A stretch of 64,000 bases of DNA. Origin: Microbacterium sp. ET2. Its GTDB lineage: Bacteria; Actinomycetota; Actinomycetes; Actinomycetales; Microbacteriaceae. Of this stretch, positions 1 to 8,718 are shown in pieces (positions within the stretch are counted from its first letter, which is position 1; each line of letters begins with the position of its first letter). A program made the position numbers and the translations under genes. The notes under the pieces are model-generated. The model was not told where the DNA came from. It saw nothing but the letters and a program-made list of their open reading frames with translations, and searched no databases. The stretch lies in the NCBI RefSeq assembly GCF_030347395.1, contig NZ_CP128170.1:2170001-2234000 (forward strand). The letters run 5' to 3'.

Positions 1-2
1 CC

Positions 3-593
3 GTCACGAACCCGCCGGAGAGCATGGCGCTGGTCTTCCAGGAGTACGGCCGGTCGCTGTACCCGTGGCTGACGGTGCGCGGGAACGTCGAGCTGCCGCT
101 CAAGCACAAGCGGATGTCGCGGGCCGACCGCGACCGCCTCGTCGACGACGCCCTGAAGGCCGTCGGTCTCGATCACGCCGACAAGAGCTACCCCTGGCAG
201 CTGTCGGGCGGGATGCAGCAGCGCGTCGCGATCGCGCGGGCGGTGGCCTATCAGCCCGAGGTGCTGATCATGGACGAGCCTTTCGCCGCCGTCGACGCGC
301 AGACCCGTGCCGACCTCGAGGATCTCGTGCGGACCCTCCACCGCGAGCGCGGGATGTCGATCCTGTTCGTCACCCACGACATCGACGAGTCGGTGTACCT
401 GGGGGAGCGCGTCGTGGTGCTGTCGAAGTCGCCGACCTGGGTGCAGGAGGATCTGGCGATCGACCTGCCGCCGGCGCGCGATCAGATCACGACGCGGGCG
501 ATGCCACGATTCACCGAGCTGCGGACCCACGTGTACGAGCAGATCCAGCGCGCCAAGCGCGGCGAGGCCGTGAGGCCGGGCGCGGTGGCGTGA
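3..593 (+). CDS. ABC transporter ATP-binding protein, SsuB/TauB/NrtD type (5' truncated)
   Basis: Energises an ABC importer of the nitrate/sulfonate/taurine family. The reading frame is open to the window edge, so the N-terminus with Walker A is missing. Visible in order: Q-loop (LVFQEYGRSLYPW), signature LSGGMQQR, Walker B VLIMDEPF, D-loop AAVDAQTR and switch His in VTHD. The aromatic-rich Q-loop and the short C-terminus after the NBD are usual for the SsuB/TauB group. The substrate cannot be told; the partners lie outside the window. The stop overlaps the GTG start of the PaaX-like gene, so the two are probably cotranscribed. Confidence 0.9.
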   Translation, partial: VTNPPESMALVFQEYGRSLYPWLTVRGNVELPLKHKRMSRADRDRLVDDALKAVGLDHADKSYPWQLSGGMQQRVAIARAVAYQPEVLIMDEPFAAVDAQTRADLEDLVRTLHRERGMSILFVTHDIDESVYLGERVVVLSKSPTWVQEDLAIDLPPARDQITTRAMPRFTELRTHVYEQIQRAKRGEAVRPGAVA

Positions 594-1429
594 GCACTTC
601 TGCCCTCCGGTCGGCGCCGCCCGATCGCACCTTCCGCACGCGCAAGCCGCGCCAGCTGCTGCTGGCGTTCTTCGGCGAGTACGTCAGCGATCGGTACTTC
701 GAGCCGCTGCGCGCGAGCGTGCTGCTGGGGGTGCTGGAGGGAGCGGGGGTCACCGGCCCCGCGGTGCGGACGAACCTCGACCGGATGGTCTACAGCGGCC
801 TCGTCGAGCGCCGGCGCCTCGGCCGCGAGATCGGCTTCGTGCTGACTCCCCACGGCAGCGACGTGCTGCGCGAGGCATCGCACCGCGTGCACAGCCCCAC
901 CCCGTTCGCGCGGGAGGGGGAGGGATGGACGCTGGTGACCTTCAGTGTTCCCGAGCACCAGCGGACCCTTCGTCACCGCCTTCGCGCGGCCCTCACCTGG
1001 TCGGGATTCGCGCCGCTGCGCGACGGGCTGTGGATCGCCCCGGGAGAGGTCGACCTCGCTGCCGCGCTCGCCGCCATCATCCCGGATCTGAAGCCCGGGT
1101 CGGTGACGGCCTTCGCCGCGAGCCAGCTCGACGGCTTCCCGATGGGAGACGCGGTGCGCACCGCGTGGGACATCGAGTCGATCCGGCGTGCGCATCAGGA
1201 GTTCCTGTCGCAGTGGGATGACGACGTCGACCCCGATGCTCCCGGAGCCCTGGCCACCCGCATCCTGCTCGTGGCCGACTGGCTCGCGCTGCTGCGCGCC
1301 GACCCGGCGCTGCCGGCGCAGTACATGGATGACGACTGGCCGGCGGACCGCTCGCTGGAGCTGTTCACACGCCGTCACCGCGAGTTGGCCTTCCCCGCGG
1401 TGCGGGAGTTCGCCGCGCTCGTCGGGTGA
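590..1429 (+). CDS. PaaX-family transcriptional regulator
   Basis: A 279-aa protein with an N-terminal winged-helix region (RQLLLAFFGEYVSDR, then TGPAVRTNLDRMVYSGLVER) and a C-terminal segment (ALPAQYMDDDWPADRSLELF) typical of the PaaX C-terminal domain. PaaX proteins are usually acyl-CoA-responsive repressors of aromatic catabolism, classically phenylacetate. The GTG start is chosen because it overlaps the ABC ATPase stop and gives a full-length family member. The adjacent importer is the likely target, which is inferred from position only. Confidence 0.85.
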   Translation: MSTSALRSAPPDRTFRTRKPRQLLLAFFGEYVSDRYFEPLRASVLLGVLEGAGVTGPAVRTNLDRMVYSGLVERRRLGREIGFVLTPHGSDVLREASHRVHSPTPFAREGEGWTLVTFSVPEHQRTLRHRLRAALTWSGFAPLRDGLWIAPGEVDLAAALAAIIPDLKPGSVTAFAASQLDGFPMGDAVRTAWDIESIRRAHQEFLSQWDDDVDPDAPGALATRILLVADWLALLRADPALPAQYMDDDWPADRSLELFTRRHRELAFPAVREFAALVG

Positions 1430-1555
1430 GGGCACCCCGGACATCGTCATCGAAGGTGGCGCAGATGGCGACCTTGGGGCGCTGAACCTCGCCATGCGGG
1501 TCACTTCGGCGCGGGCTGCGACGAGCGGCGACAGGCGACGGCCGCCGTGCCCGCC

Positions 1556-3076
1556 TCACCGCGCGAAGCGCGTGCGAAGCTCGGCCTTCCGCACCTTCCC
1601 CGACGCGGTGCGGGGCAGCTCGTCGACCACCACGAGGTTCTTCGGGATCTTGTACCGCGCGATCCGTCCCTCGAGGTGCCCGCGCACGTCGTCGAGCGAC
1701 ACCTCCGTCCCGGGCGCCGTCGTGACGACGGCCCACGGCACCTCGCCCCAGCGCTCGTCGGGCACGCCGATCACGGCGACCCCCGTCACGCCGGCGACGT
1801 CGCTGATGAGGTTCTCGACCTCGGCGGGGTAGATGTTCTCGCCACCCGAGATGATCATGTCCTTCAGCCGATCGGCGATGAAGAGGTACCCGTCGGCGTC
1901 GAGGTACCCGAGGTCGCCCGAGCGGAACCAGCCGTCGGCGGTGAAGGCCGCGGCCGTGGCATCCGGCAGGTTCAGATAGCCCGCGAACACGTTCGGTCCG
2001 GAGATCTCGATCTCCCCCACGGTGCCGCGGGGCACCATCGCCCCTGACTCGTCGGCGATCCGCACCTCGGTGAAGAAGTGCGGCAGCCCCACGCTCCCCT
2101 GCTTCTCGCGCGTCTTCTCAGGCGAGAGCGACGTCGCCCCGGGCGAGGTCTCGGTCATGCCGTAGCCCTGCGAGAACGACATCCCGCGCGCCTCGTAGGC
2201 ATTGAGGATGCGGGTGGGGACGGCGGATCCGCCACAGGTGAGCTTCCGCAGGCTCGACAGGTCGGTGTCGGCCCAGTCGGGATGATCGGCCATCAGCTGA
2301 TACGTGGTGGGCACACCGCTGAGCATCGTCACCCGGTGCTGCGCGATGAGCGCGAGCGCCCGGCCGGGGTCGAAGCCCTTCTCGAGCACGAGCGTGCCGC
2401 CCTTGAGGAAGACCGGCAGCGCACCCATCCCGAGCGAGGCGACGTGGAAGAGCGGCGAGATCATCAGCGCGATGTCGGTGGAGACCACGTCGTAGTCGAT
2501 GATGCAATTCAGCGCCACCCATGTGAGGTTGCCGTGGGTGAGGACGGCGCCCTTCGCCTTCCCGGTCGTGCCGGAGGTGTAGATGATCGCCGCGGCGTCG
2601 TCGGGGCCGGCCTGCTCGTCGGCCTGGCCGCCGGAGGCCGCCCGGATCAGCAGATCCAATCCCGGATGCTGCGCGTCACCCTCACCGGTCTCGATGACGT
2701 CTCCGATGCGGGCCTGTTCGATCCCCGGCTGGGCGCGATCGCGGAGGGCCGGGTCGACGATCACGACATGCGCCCCCGAGTCGGCGAGCACATGGGCGAC
2801 CTCGGGCGGGGCGAGCCGGGTGTTGACCGGCACGAACACGGCACCCAGCTGTGCCGCGGCGAACATCACCTCGAGGAACTCGGGGCAGTTCTCACCGATG
2901 TACGCCACCGCCTCGCCGCGACCGAGGCCGCGATGACGCAGCACCGATGAGATGCGGTCGACCTGATCGGCGAACTGCCGATAGGTCACCTTCACGTCAC
3001 CGGCGACGATCGCCACCTTGTCGGGGCTCTTCAGGCGACGCGTCGCCGCCCATGCCCCGATGCCGTGGTTGTGCAT
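1556..3076 (-). CDS. Acyl-CoA ligase, CouL-like (ANL superfamily)
   Basis: Activates a carboxylic acid to its CoA thioester through an acyl-adenylate. The 506-aa protein has the AMP-binding loop (YTSGTTGKAKGAVLTHGN), GYGMTETSP, the hinge region DGWFRSGDLGYLDADGYLF followed by DRLKDMIISGGENIYP, and the C-terminal catalytic Lys in PRTASGKVRKAEL. The start at MHNHGIGAWAATRR has a purine-rich stretch (GAAGGAGAAG) just upstream. It is the last gene of the minus-strand SDR-amidohydrolase-dehydrogenase-MaoC-ligase operon. By gene order it is a candidate p-hydroxycinnamate:CoA ligase, although a medium-chain acid substrate is possible. Confidence 0.88.
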   Translation of the reverse strand: MHNHGIGAWAATRRLKSPDKVAIVAGDVKVTYRQFADQVDRISSVLRHRGLGRGEAVAYIGENCPEFLEVMFAAAQLGAVFVPVNTRLAPPEVAHVLADSGAHVVIVDPALRDRAQPGIEQARIGDVIETGEGDAQHPGLDLLIRAASGGQADEQAGPDDAAAIIYTSGTTGKAKGAVLTHGNLTWVALNCIIDYDVVSTDIALMISPLFHVASLGMGALPVFLKGGTLVLEKGFDPGRALALIAQHRVTMLSGVPTTYQLMADHPDWADTDLSSLRKLTCGGSAVPTRILNAYEARGMSFSQGYGMTETSPGATSLSPEKTREKQGSVGLPHFFTEVRIADESGAMVPRGTVGEIEISGPNVFAGYLNLPDATAAAFTADGWFRSGDLGYLDADGYLFIADRLKDMIISGGENIYPAEVENLISDVAGVTGVAVIGVPDERWGEVPWAVVTTAPGTEVSLDDVRGHLEGRIARYKIPKNLVVVDELPRTASGKVRKAELRTRFAR

Positions 3077-3123
3077 GCACTTCTCCTTCGAAGTCGGATG
3101 CCAGAGCCCGCCGTCCCGCGCGC

Positions 3124-3576
3124 TCAGGCGTAGAAGCGGTACAGGCCCCGGGCGACCACGGCGGGCTTCTCGGCACCCTCGATCTCGATCGTCTGGTCGA
3201 CGGCGAACTGGTATCCGCCCTTGACCTCGGTGACCTCGGCGATGACGGCCGTCATGCGCACGCGCGCGCCGACTTTCACCGGCGAGACGAAGCGCACCTT
3301 GTCCAGGCCGTAGTTGACGCGGGTGCTGACGCCGGTGACGTCGAACAGCTCCGACCAGAACTTCACCGTCAGCGACAGCGAGAGGAAGCCGTGCGCGATC
3401 GGGGCGCCGAACGGACCCTCGGTGGCGCGGGCGGGGTCGACGTGGATCCACTGGTGGTCGTCGGTGGCGTCGGCGAAGAGGTTCACCCGGTCCTGGGTGA
3501 CCTCGAGCCAGTCGGTGTAGCCGAGGTCGGTGCCGGCGAGGCCGGCGACGTCGTCGTAGCTGACGGTGGTGGTCAT
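3124..3576 (-). CDS. MaoC-family enoyl-CoA hydratase, CouM-like
   Basis: A 150-aa single hot-dog protein that would hydrate an enoyl-CoA. The hydratase motif is clear: DDHQWIHVDPARA carries the Asp/His pair, followed by PFGAPIAHGFLSLSL. It lies 47 bp upstream of the acyl-CoA ligase and 24 bp downstream of the acyl-CoA dehydrogenase in one operon. In Rhodococcus p-hydroxycinnamate catabolism a MaoC hydratase (CouM) performs this step, so hydration of a hydroxycinnamoyl-CoA is inferred. Confidence 0.87.
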   Translation of the reverse strand: MTTTVSYDDVAGLAGTDLGYTDWLEVTQDRVNLFADATDDHQWIHVDPARATEGPFGAPIAHGFLSLSLTVKFWSELFDVTGVSTRVNYGLDKVRFVSPVKVGARVRMTAVIAEVTEVKGGYQFAVDQTIEIEGAEKPAVVARGLYRFYA

Positions 3577-3600
3577 GGGATGTCTCCTTCGGTGGATGGA

Positions 3601-4794
3601 TCAGGTGAAGGCCGAGGCGCCGGTGAGCGCGCGCCCGACGATGAGGGCGTTGATCTCGTGCGTGCCCTCGTACGAGTACACGGCCTCGGCATCGGCGAAG
3701 AACCGCGCGACGTCGTGCGCGAGCAGGATGCCGTTGCCGCCGAGCACCTCGCGGCCGAGGGCGGCGGTCTCCCGTGCGAGGCGCGAGGTCTGCATCTTCG
3801 CCAGCGCCGAGTTCTCGTCGGCGAAGGTGCCCGAGGCGTCCTGGTGGAGCGACAGCTCCACGACGAGGGAGAGGGAGGCGACGGCGTTGCCGAGCATGCG
3901 GGCGAGCTTCTCCTGCACGAGCTGGAACCCGCCGAGCGTCCGATCGAACTGGCGCCGCTCACGCGCGTAGCGCACGGCCGCATCGAGCACGCCGGCCTGC
4001 AGACCCGCGGCGATCCAGGCGACATCCGATCTCATGGTCCGGAGGATCCGCGAGACGTCGCGCCAGCCGTCGACCCGCTGCAGGCGATCGCTCTCTCCCA
4101 CCCGCACGCCGTCGAGCGCGATGAGGGCGTTCTGCATCGGCCGAAGCGAGACCTTGCCGGTGATCGCCGCCATGCTGACCCCCGGGGCATCGGTCGGCAC
4201 GAGGAAGGCTTTGACGGCGGCGTCGGCGACGTCGCGGGCGAAGACCACCAGGACATCGGATGCCGCGGCGCCGCCGATCCAGGTCTTCGCGCCGTCGATC
4301 ACCCAGACGTCGCCGTCCCGGCGCGCGGTGGTCGCGAGGCCGCCGGCGACGTCGGAGCCGTGGTCGGGCTCGGTGAGGGCGAAGACGCCGGTGACGTCGA
4401 AGCTCCGCACGCGCGGATCGAGCTCGGCCGCCTGCTCGGGGGAGCCGCCGAGCGCCACGGCTGAGCGGAAGAGGCCCGACTGGGCGTTGTACAGGGTCGC
4501 CACCGAGACGTCGGTGCGGGCCAGGACGTAGTTGCGGAAGCCGGAGAACATCGTCGAGCGCGCCTCCGCGGCATCCATCCCCGACGGCTGCATGAGGTCG
4601 AGCGGGATCAGCGCCTCGAGGATCGCCTCGGGCATCACCGCCCGTTCCCAGGCGTCGGCGAGGAGGGGGCGCACCTCGCGATCGAGAGTCGCCTGCAGGC
4701 GCGCGAGCGCGTCGCGCGCGGCCGGGCTCAGGTGCCGCGCGGCGATCGCGTACGGGTCGAACCCGAACACCTCGTCCGCTTCGAGCGCGGGCAT
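3601..4794 (-). CDS. Acyl-CoA dehydrogenase
   Basis: A 397-aa FAD-dependent dehydrogenase introducing an alpha-beta double bond. Seen are FALTEPDHGSD and DGAKTWIGGA (flavin contacts), RYARERRQFDRTLGGFQL, and YSYEGTHEINALIVGRAL, whose Glu in YEGT is the usual catalytic base of the glutaryl-CoA dehydrogenase-like branch. The start at MPALEADEVFGFDPY lies 3 bp from the amidohydrolase stop. In a hydroxycinnamate operon it would let saturated phenylpropionates such as phloretate enter the pathway; this substrate is an inference. Confidence 0.88.
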   Translation of the reverse strand: MPALEADEVFGFDPYAIAARHLSPAARDALARLQATLDREVRPLLADAWERAVMPEAILEALIPLDLMQPSGMDAAEARSTMFSGFRNYVLARTDVSVATLYNAQSGLFRSAVALGGSPEQAAELDPRVRSFDVTGVFALTEPDHGSDVAGGLATTARRDGDVWVIDGAKTWIGGAAASDVLVVFARDVADAAVKAFLVPTDAPGVSMAAITGKVSLRPMQNALIALDGVRVGESDRLQRVDGWRDVSRILRTMRSDVAWIAAGLQAGVLDAAVRYARERRQFDRTLGGFQLVQEKLARMLGNAVASLSLVVELSLHQDASGTFADENSALAKMQTSRLARETAALGREVLGGNGILLAHDVARFFADAEAVYSYEGTHEINALIVGRALTGASAFT

Positions 4795-4796
4795 TG

Positions 4797-5681
4797 TCAG
4801 CGTCCGAGGCCGAGGAGCCGCACGGCGTTGTCCTTCAGGATGCCGGGCATCACCTCGGGCTTCAGCGTGGTCTCGGCGGCGTCGCGCTGCCAGCGGTCGG
4901 GAGTGAGGAGGGGGAAGTCCGAGCCGAACAGCACCCGCTTCTTCAGGTAGGAGTTCGCCGCCCTCACAAGCGACTCGGGGAAGTACTTCGGGCTCCACCC
5001 CGACAGGTCGATCCAGGTGTTGTGCTTGTGGGTCGCCACCGACAGCGCTTCGTCCTGCCAGGGCACGGAGGGGTGGGCCATGATGATCTGCAGCTCGGGG
5101 AAGTCGGCGGCGACGGGGTCGAGGAGCATGGGGTTCGACAGGCCCAGCCGCATGCCGCGCCCGCCCGGCAGACCCGCCCCGATGCCGGTCTGGCCGGTGT
5201 GGAAGAGGGCGACGACCCCGGCCTGCTGAAGGATCGCGTACAGCGGGTGCCAGCGCTCGTCCGACGGGTCGAAGCCCTGCACCGTGGGATGGAACTTGAA
5301 CCCGCGCACCCCTGCGTCCTCGATGAGGGCGCGCATGCGGTCGGCGGCGTCGTCGCGGTGCGGATCGACCGAGCCGAAGGGGATGAGGACGTCATTGTGA
5401 CGGGCGGCGCCCTCCGCGACCTCGGCGCTGGAGATCGGCGGATGGCCGAGCGTGTGCTCGGCGTCGACGGTGAAGACCACCGCAGCCATCCTCCGTTCGC
5501 GGTAGTAGTCCGCCACGGAGTCGAGGTCGGGGCGGGGGCCGTCGGCGGCGAAGTACCGGGATGCCGCGGCGACGAGGTCGTCGGGAAGGGAGTGGTGTCC
5601 GTGCCCGTCGACCTCGATGTGCACATGGACGTCGACGGCGGTGATCGCGTCGACGTCGATCGCGGGCTCGTAGCGGGTCAT
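4797..5681 (-). CDS. Amidohydrolase-2 family protein, CouO-like
   Basis: A 294-aa metal-dependent TIM-barrel hydrolase. Metal-site motifs are AVDVHVHIEVDG (HxH), GFKFHPT, IIMAHPSVPW and FGSDFPLL. In Rhodococcus and Corynebacterium hydroxycinnamate clusters an amidohydrolase of this kind (CouO) cleaves the beta-keto thioester and replaces a thiolase; no thiolase is present in this operon, which supports that role. Its start is 25 bp from the SDR stop. Confidence 0.82.
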   Translation of the reverse strand: MTRYEPAIDVDAITAVDVHVHIEVDGHGHHSLPDDLVAAASRYFAADGPRPDLDSVADYYRERRMAAVVFTVDAEHTLGHPPISSAEVAEGAARHNDVLIPFGSVDPHRDDAADRMRALIEDAGVRGFKFHPTVQGFDPSDERWHPLYAILQQAGVVALFHTGQTGIGAGLPGGRGMRLGLSNPMLLDPVAADFPELQIIMAHPSVPWQDEALSVATHKHNTWIDLSGWSPKYFPESLVRAANSYLKKRVLFGSDFPLLTPDRWQRDAAETTLKPEVMPGILKDNAVRLLGLGR

Positions 5682-5706
5682 GGGCGCCTCAGGGTCATCG
5701 CGCCGG

Positions 5707-6621
5707 TCAGCGCTGCAGATCCTCGGGGAGGGGCGGGAATTTCTCGCCGACCGTCTGCAGGTCGCCGACGGCCTCGCTGAAGCCCTCGACGAGGGCGTCG
5801 TAGGTCCAGCCCCCCTCTCGGTAGGCCGTCGCGACGGCCTCGGGATGCGACCACAGCTGCAGGCGGTCGCCGCCGATGCCGATCGCCTGGCCCGAGACGC
5901 TCGCGGCGGCGTCGGAGGCGAGGAAGGCGATGAGCCCGGCGACGTCGTCGGAGGTGCCGAACCCGAGGTCGTGGCGGAAGAAGGCGGGCATCGCCTCGCC
6001 CTTCTCCTCGGCCTCGACGGCGGCGGCGAAGTAGGGAACGGTCGCCGTCATCGCGGTCGCCGCCACCGGGATCACCGCGTTGGTGGTGATGCCGGCCTTC
6101 TTCAGCTCCAGCGCCCAGGTGCGGACCATCCCCACGATGCCGGCCTTGGCGGCGGCGTAGTTGGTCTGCCCGAAGTTGCCGCGCTGACCGGTGGGCGAGC
6201 CGATGCAGATGATGCGCCCCGCGATCTCATTCGCCCTCATGTAGGCAGCCGCGGCGCGGACGCAGGTGAAGGTGCCGCGCAGGTGCACGTTGATGACGGT
6301 GTCGAAGTCGTCGTCGCTCATCTTCCACAGCACGGTGTCGCGGAGGACTCCGGCGTTGGTGACGAGGATGTCGAGGCGCCCGAACGTGTCGACGGCCGTC
6401 TGCACGAGCTGCTCGGCGGTCTCGGTCGGGCCGACCGGGGCGACGACGGCGACAGCGGAGCCCCCGGCATCGGTGATCGTCTTCACGGCCGCGTCGGCGG
6501 TGGCGGCGTCGACGTCGTTGATGACGACCGAGGCGCCCTGTCGTGCGAGTTCCTGCGCGTAGGCCAGGCCCAGGCCGCGGCCCGAACCGGTGACGATGGC
6601 GACTTTGCCTTCGAGTGACAT
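5707..6621 (-). CDS. Short-chain dehydrogenase, CouN-like 3-hydroxyacyl-CoA dehydrogenase
   Basis: A 304-aa SDR with the NAD(P) motif TGSGRGLG, TNAGV, and the active-site stretch IGSPTGQRGNFGQTNYAAAK (Ser, then YxxxK). Its length and C-terminus resemble the dehydrogenase part of peroxisomal multifunctional enzyme type 2. The start at MSLEGKVAIVTG is preferred over upstream codons because GAAGGAG precedes it. It is the first gene of the minus-strand operon and is inferred to oxidise the 3-hydroxyacyl-CoA made by the MaoC hydratase. Confidence 0.87.
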   Translation of the reverse strand: MSLEGKVAIVTGSGRGLGLAYAQELARQGASVVINDVDAATADAAVKTITDAGGSAVAVVAPVGPTETAEQLVQTAVDTFGRLDILVTNAGVLRDTVLWKMSDDDFDTVINVHLRGTFTCVRAAAAYMRANEIAGRIICIGSPTGQRGNFGQTNYAAAKAGIVGMVRTWALELKKAGITTNAVIPVAATAMTATVPYFAAAVEAEEKGEAMPAFFRHDLGFGTSDDVAGLIAFLASDAAASVSGQAIGIGGDRLQLWSHPEAVATAYREGGWTYDALVEGFSEAVGDLQTVGEKFPPLPEDLQR

Positions 6622-6645
6622 GACTGCTCCTTCGGTCATCACCCA

Positions 6646-6674
6646 TTGAATCGGACGATGATTGAAGTTGTCAA
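6646..6674 (-). promoter_or_regulatory. Promoter of the hydroxycinnamate-type operon
   Basis: On the minus strand a perfect -35 TTGACA (6669-6674) is followed after exactly 17 bp by ATTCAA (6646-6651), about 25 bp upstream of the SDR start. This is the clearest sigma-70-like promoter in the window. Confidence 0.6.
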
Positions 6675-6681
6675 CTATTCA
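6661..6681. promoter_or_regulatory. Candidate MarR-type operator over the -35 box
   Basis: Imperfect inverted repeat centred on GTTG-T-CAAC with outer TTGAA / TATTCA arms. It covers the -35 hexamer of the SDR operon promoter, the position expected for a repressor site. CouR and PhdR, the regulators of comparable operons, are MarR proteins, and a MarR gene lies at 8204-8665. The link is inferred. Confidence 0.45.
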
Positions 6682-6698
6682 GCGTTGCGGGTGCGCTG

Positions 6699-8103
6699 TC
6701 AGGAGTCGAATCCCATCCCGACCGCATCGAGCGCGCGCAGGAGCAGGTTCCGACGCCCCTGGTTGTGGTCGGCGCGGTCGAGCGACCACTTGGTGAGGGT
6801 GACGCCGAGGGCAGCCGCCGGCTCGGGCGGGAAGGGGATGGGCTTGTCCCTGACCATCTTCAGCTCGGTGCGCTCGGTGGGCGATCCGGCGAGGAGGTCC
6901 AGCATGACGTCGGCGGCGAACCGCGTGGCGCCGACCCCGAGTCCTGTGAAGCCGGCGGCATAGGCGACGGTGCCGCCCCGGGCGACGCCGTAGAAGGCGC
7001 AGAACCGCGAGCAGGTGTCGATGGGGCCCGACCACCGGTGCGAGAAGCGGAGCCCTTCGAGCTGCGGGAAGGTGGTGAAGAAGTGCGACGCGAGGCTGCG
7101 GTAGCTCGACGGCCGTTCCTCATAGGCCGGGCGCACCTTCCGGCCGTAGTGGTAGATCGCGTCGTACCCGCCGAAGAGGATGCGGTCGTCGCGGGTGAGT
7201 CGGTAATAGTGGAACTGGTTGGCCAGGTCGGCGATGCCCTGGCGTCCCTCCCACCCGATCGCGGCCTTCTGCTCCGCGGTGAGCGGCTCGGTCATGAGCA
7301 CGTAGTCGTAGACCGGCACCGTGTAGAGCCGAGTGCGGGTCAGCAGCGACGGGAAGACGTTCGTCGCGAGCGCCACTCCGGCGGCCCGGACGGCGCCGTC
7401 GGCGGTGCGGACGATCGGCCGGCGCCCCGCCTCGGAGTCGATGCCGACCACGCGGGAGTGCTCGAAGATCTCCACTCCTGCCTCGGTCGCCACCCGTGCG
7501 AGCCTCGGCGGCGAGCTTGGCAGGGTGGACGAGCGCGGTCTCGTCGCGCTCCCAGGCGCCGGCGAGATAGGTGGGCGAGTCGACGAGGGCGCGGGTGGCC
7601 GCGGCATCCAGGAATCCCTCCTCCTCGGCCAGCCATTCGATCTGATGGGGTTCGACGGCCACCGACAGCGTGCCGGTGCGCTCGAACTCGGCGTCCATGG
7701 CGTAGCGGGCGACGGTGTCGCCGATCGCATCGAGGTTCTCGCGACCCAGTTCGTCGAGGCGGTCGATCTCGTCGGACCAGCGGGCGGCGCCGTTGTCATG
7801 GCCGTGGGTCAGGCTCGCCTCGCAGAAGCCGCCGTTGCGGCCGGAGGCCGCCCAGCCGACGGTGCGGGCCTCGACGACGACGACGCGTCGCCCGGGGTCG
7901 CGCTCCTTCGCGCGGAGCGCTGTCCAGAGCCCCGCGTACCCTGCTCCGACCACGACGAGGTCGGCGAGGTGCGTGCCGACCAGACGCGGATAGGAGGGCG
8001 GGGTGATGTCGTCGAGCCAGAACACGCTGTGGCGGGTCGCGCCGAGCGCGTGATCGATCACCGAGGCCGCCGGTGGTCGGCGTTCGAAGACGGTGGTGTG
8101 CAT
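6699..8103 (-). CDS. FAD-dependent amine/amino-acid oxidase, DAO family (frameshifted)
   Basis: Resembles gamma-glutamylputrescine oxidase/PuuB-type proteins. The N-terminal half carries the Rossmann motif VVVGAGYAGLWTA and GWAASGRNGGF; the C-terminal half carries LFGGYDAIYHYG and RFSHRWSGPIDTC. The two halves are in different frames. The break is at 7500-7506, where the minus strand reads GAGGCTC; removing one G restores GAGCTC and a continuous AAELARVATEAGVEIFEH. The gene is therefore probably intact in the organism. The amine substrate is unknown. Confidence 0.8.
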
Positions 8104-8203
8104 CGGGTCCTCCTCGAGCGTGGCGAAGGCCGCTCAGCACCACTGTGCACATCGACGGCATGGTTCGCCAGTGCCGCGGGTCGAGTGGGGAGTGCGTGTG
8201 CCG

Positions 8204-8665
8204 TCAGGAGGCGAAGGCGAGGCGGCGCAGGAGCGCCATGAGCGTGCGGCGCTCGTCGGCGTCGAGGTCGCCGTGCACCGCTTCCTCCGCGCGGCGCGCC
8301 GTCTGCTGCGCGTCGCGGGCGAGCTCCTGCCCGGCGGCGGTGGCGACCACGGCGTTCGCGCGCCTGTCGTTGGGGTCGGCGCGGCGTTCGACGAGGCCCC
8401 GCTTCTCGAGCTGGTCGATCAGTGCCACGACCTGGCTGGGATCCAGGCGCAGGAAGTCCGCGAGCTCGCGCTGCGACGGCGGCGGAGTGGCGCAGGCCGC
8501 GACCAGCACGGCGTATGAGCGGGCCTTCAGATCGTGCGCGGCGAGGGCGGCGTTGCCGGCGCTCAGCGACAGGGCGTTGGCGCGCGCGAGAAGGAAGCTG
8601 AGGTCGTCGCCGAGGACGGACGCCGCGAGCCCGGCTGTCGCGATGGCGTCGTCCTTTGTCGGCAT
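8204..8665 (-). CDS. MarR-family transcriptional regulator
   Basis: A 153-aa winged-helix regulator. The HTH and wing read QRELADFLRLDPSQVVALI and EKRGLVERRADPNDRRANAV, the conserved DxRxN wing of MarR proteins. It is encoded upstream of the oxidase and Cou-like operon on the same strand. MarR proteins repress p-hydroxycinnamate operons in Rhodococcus (CouR) and Corynebacterium (PhdR), so this is the best candidate repressor of 1556-6621. A 21-bp inverted repeat lies just upstream of its own start. Confidence 0.88.
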   Translation of the reverse strand: MPTKDDAIATAGLAASVLGDDLSFLLARANALSLSAGNAALAAHDLKARSYAVLVAACATPPPSQRELADFLRLDPSQVVALIDQLEKRGLVERRADPNDRRANAVVATAAGQELARDAQQTARRAEEAVHGDLDADERRTLMALLRRLAFAS

Positions 8666-8685
8666 GCCGCCGATCGTAGCGCCGA

Positions 8686-8706
8686 ATCGTTGAGTTTCCC
8701 AACGAT
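8686..8706. promoter_or_regulatory. Candidate MarR autoregulatory operator
   Basis: Perfect 7-bp inverted repeat ATCGTTG-N7-CAACGAT, 20 bp upstream of the MarR start and inside its promoter region. The half site GTTG/CAAC is shared with the candidate operator at 6661-6681. Confidence 0.5.
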
Positions 8707-8718
8707 ATGCGCAGGGGG

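Noticed and set aside
2851..4464. 537-aa plus-strand open frame
   Set aside because: Antisense to the MaoC and acyl-CoA dehydrogenase genes, with low-complexity Arg/Gly/Glu composition typical of shadows in high-GC DNA.
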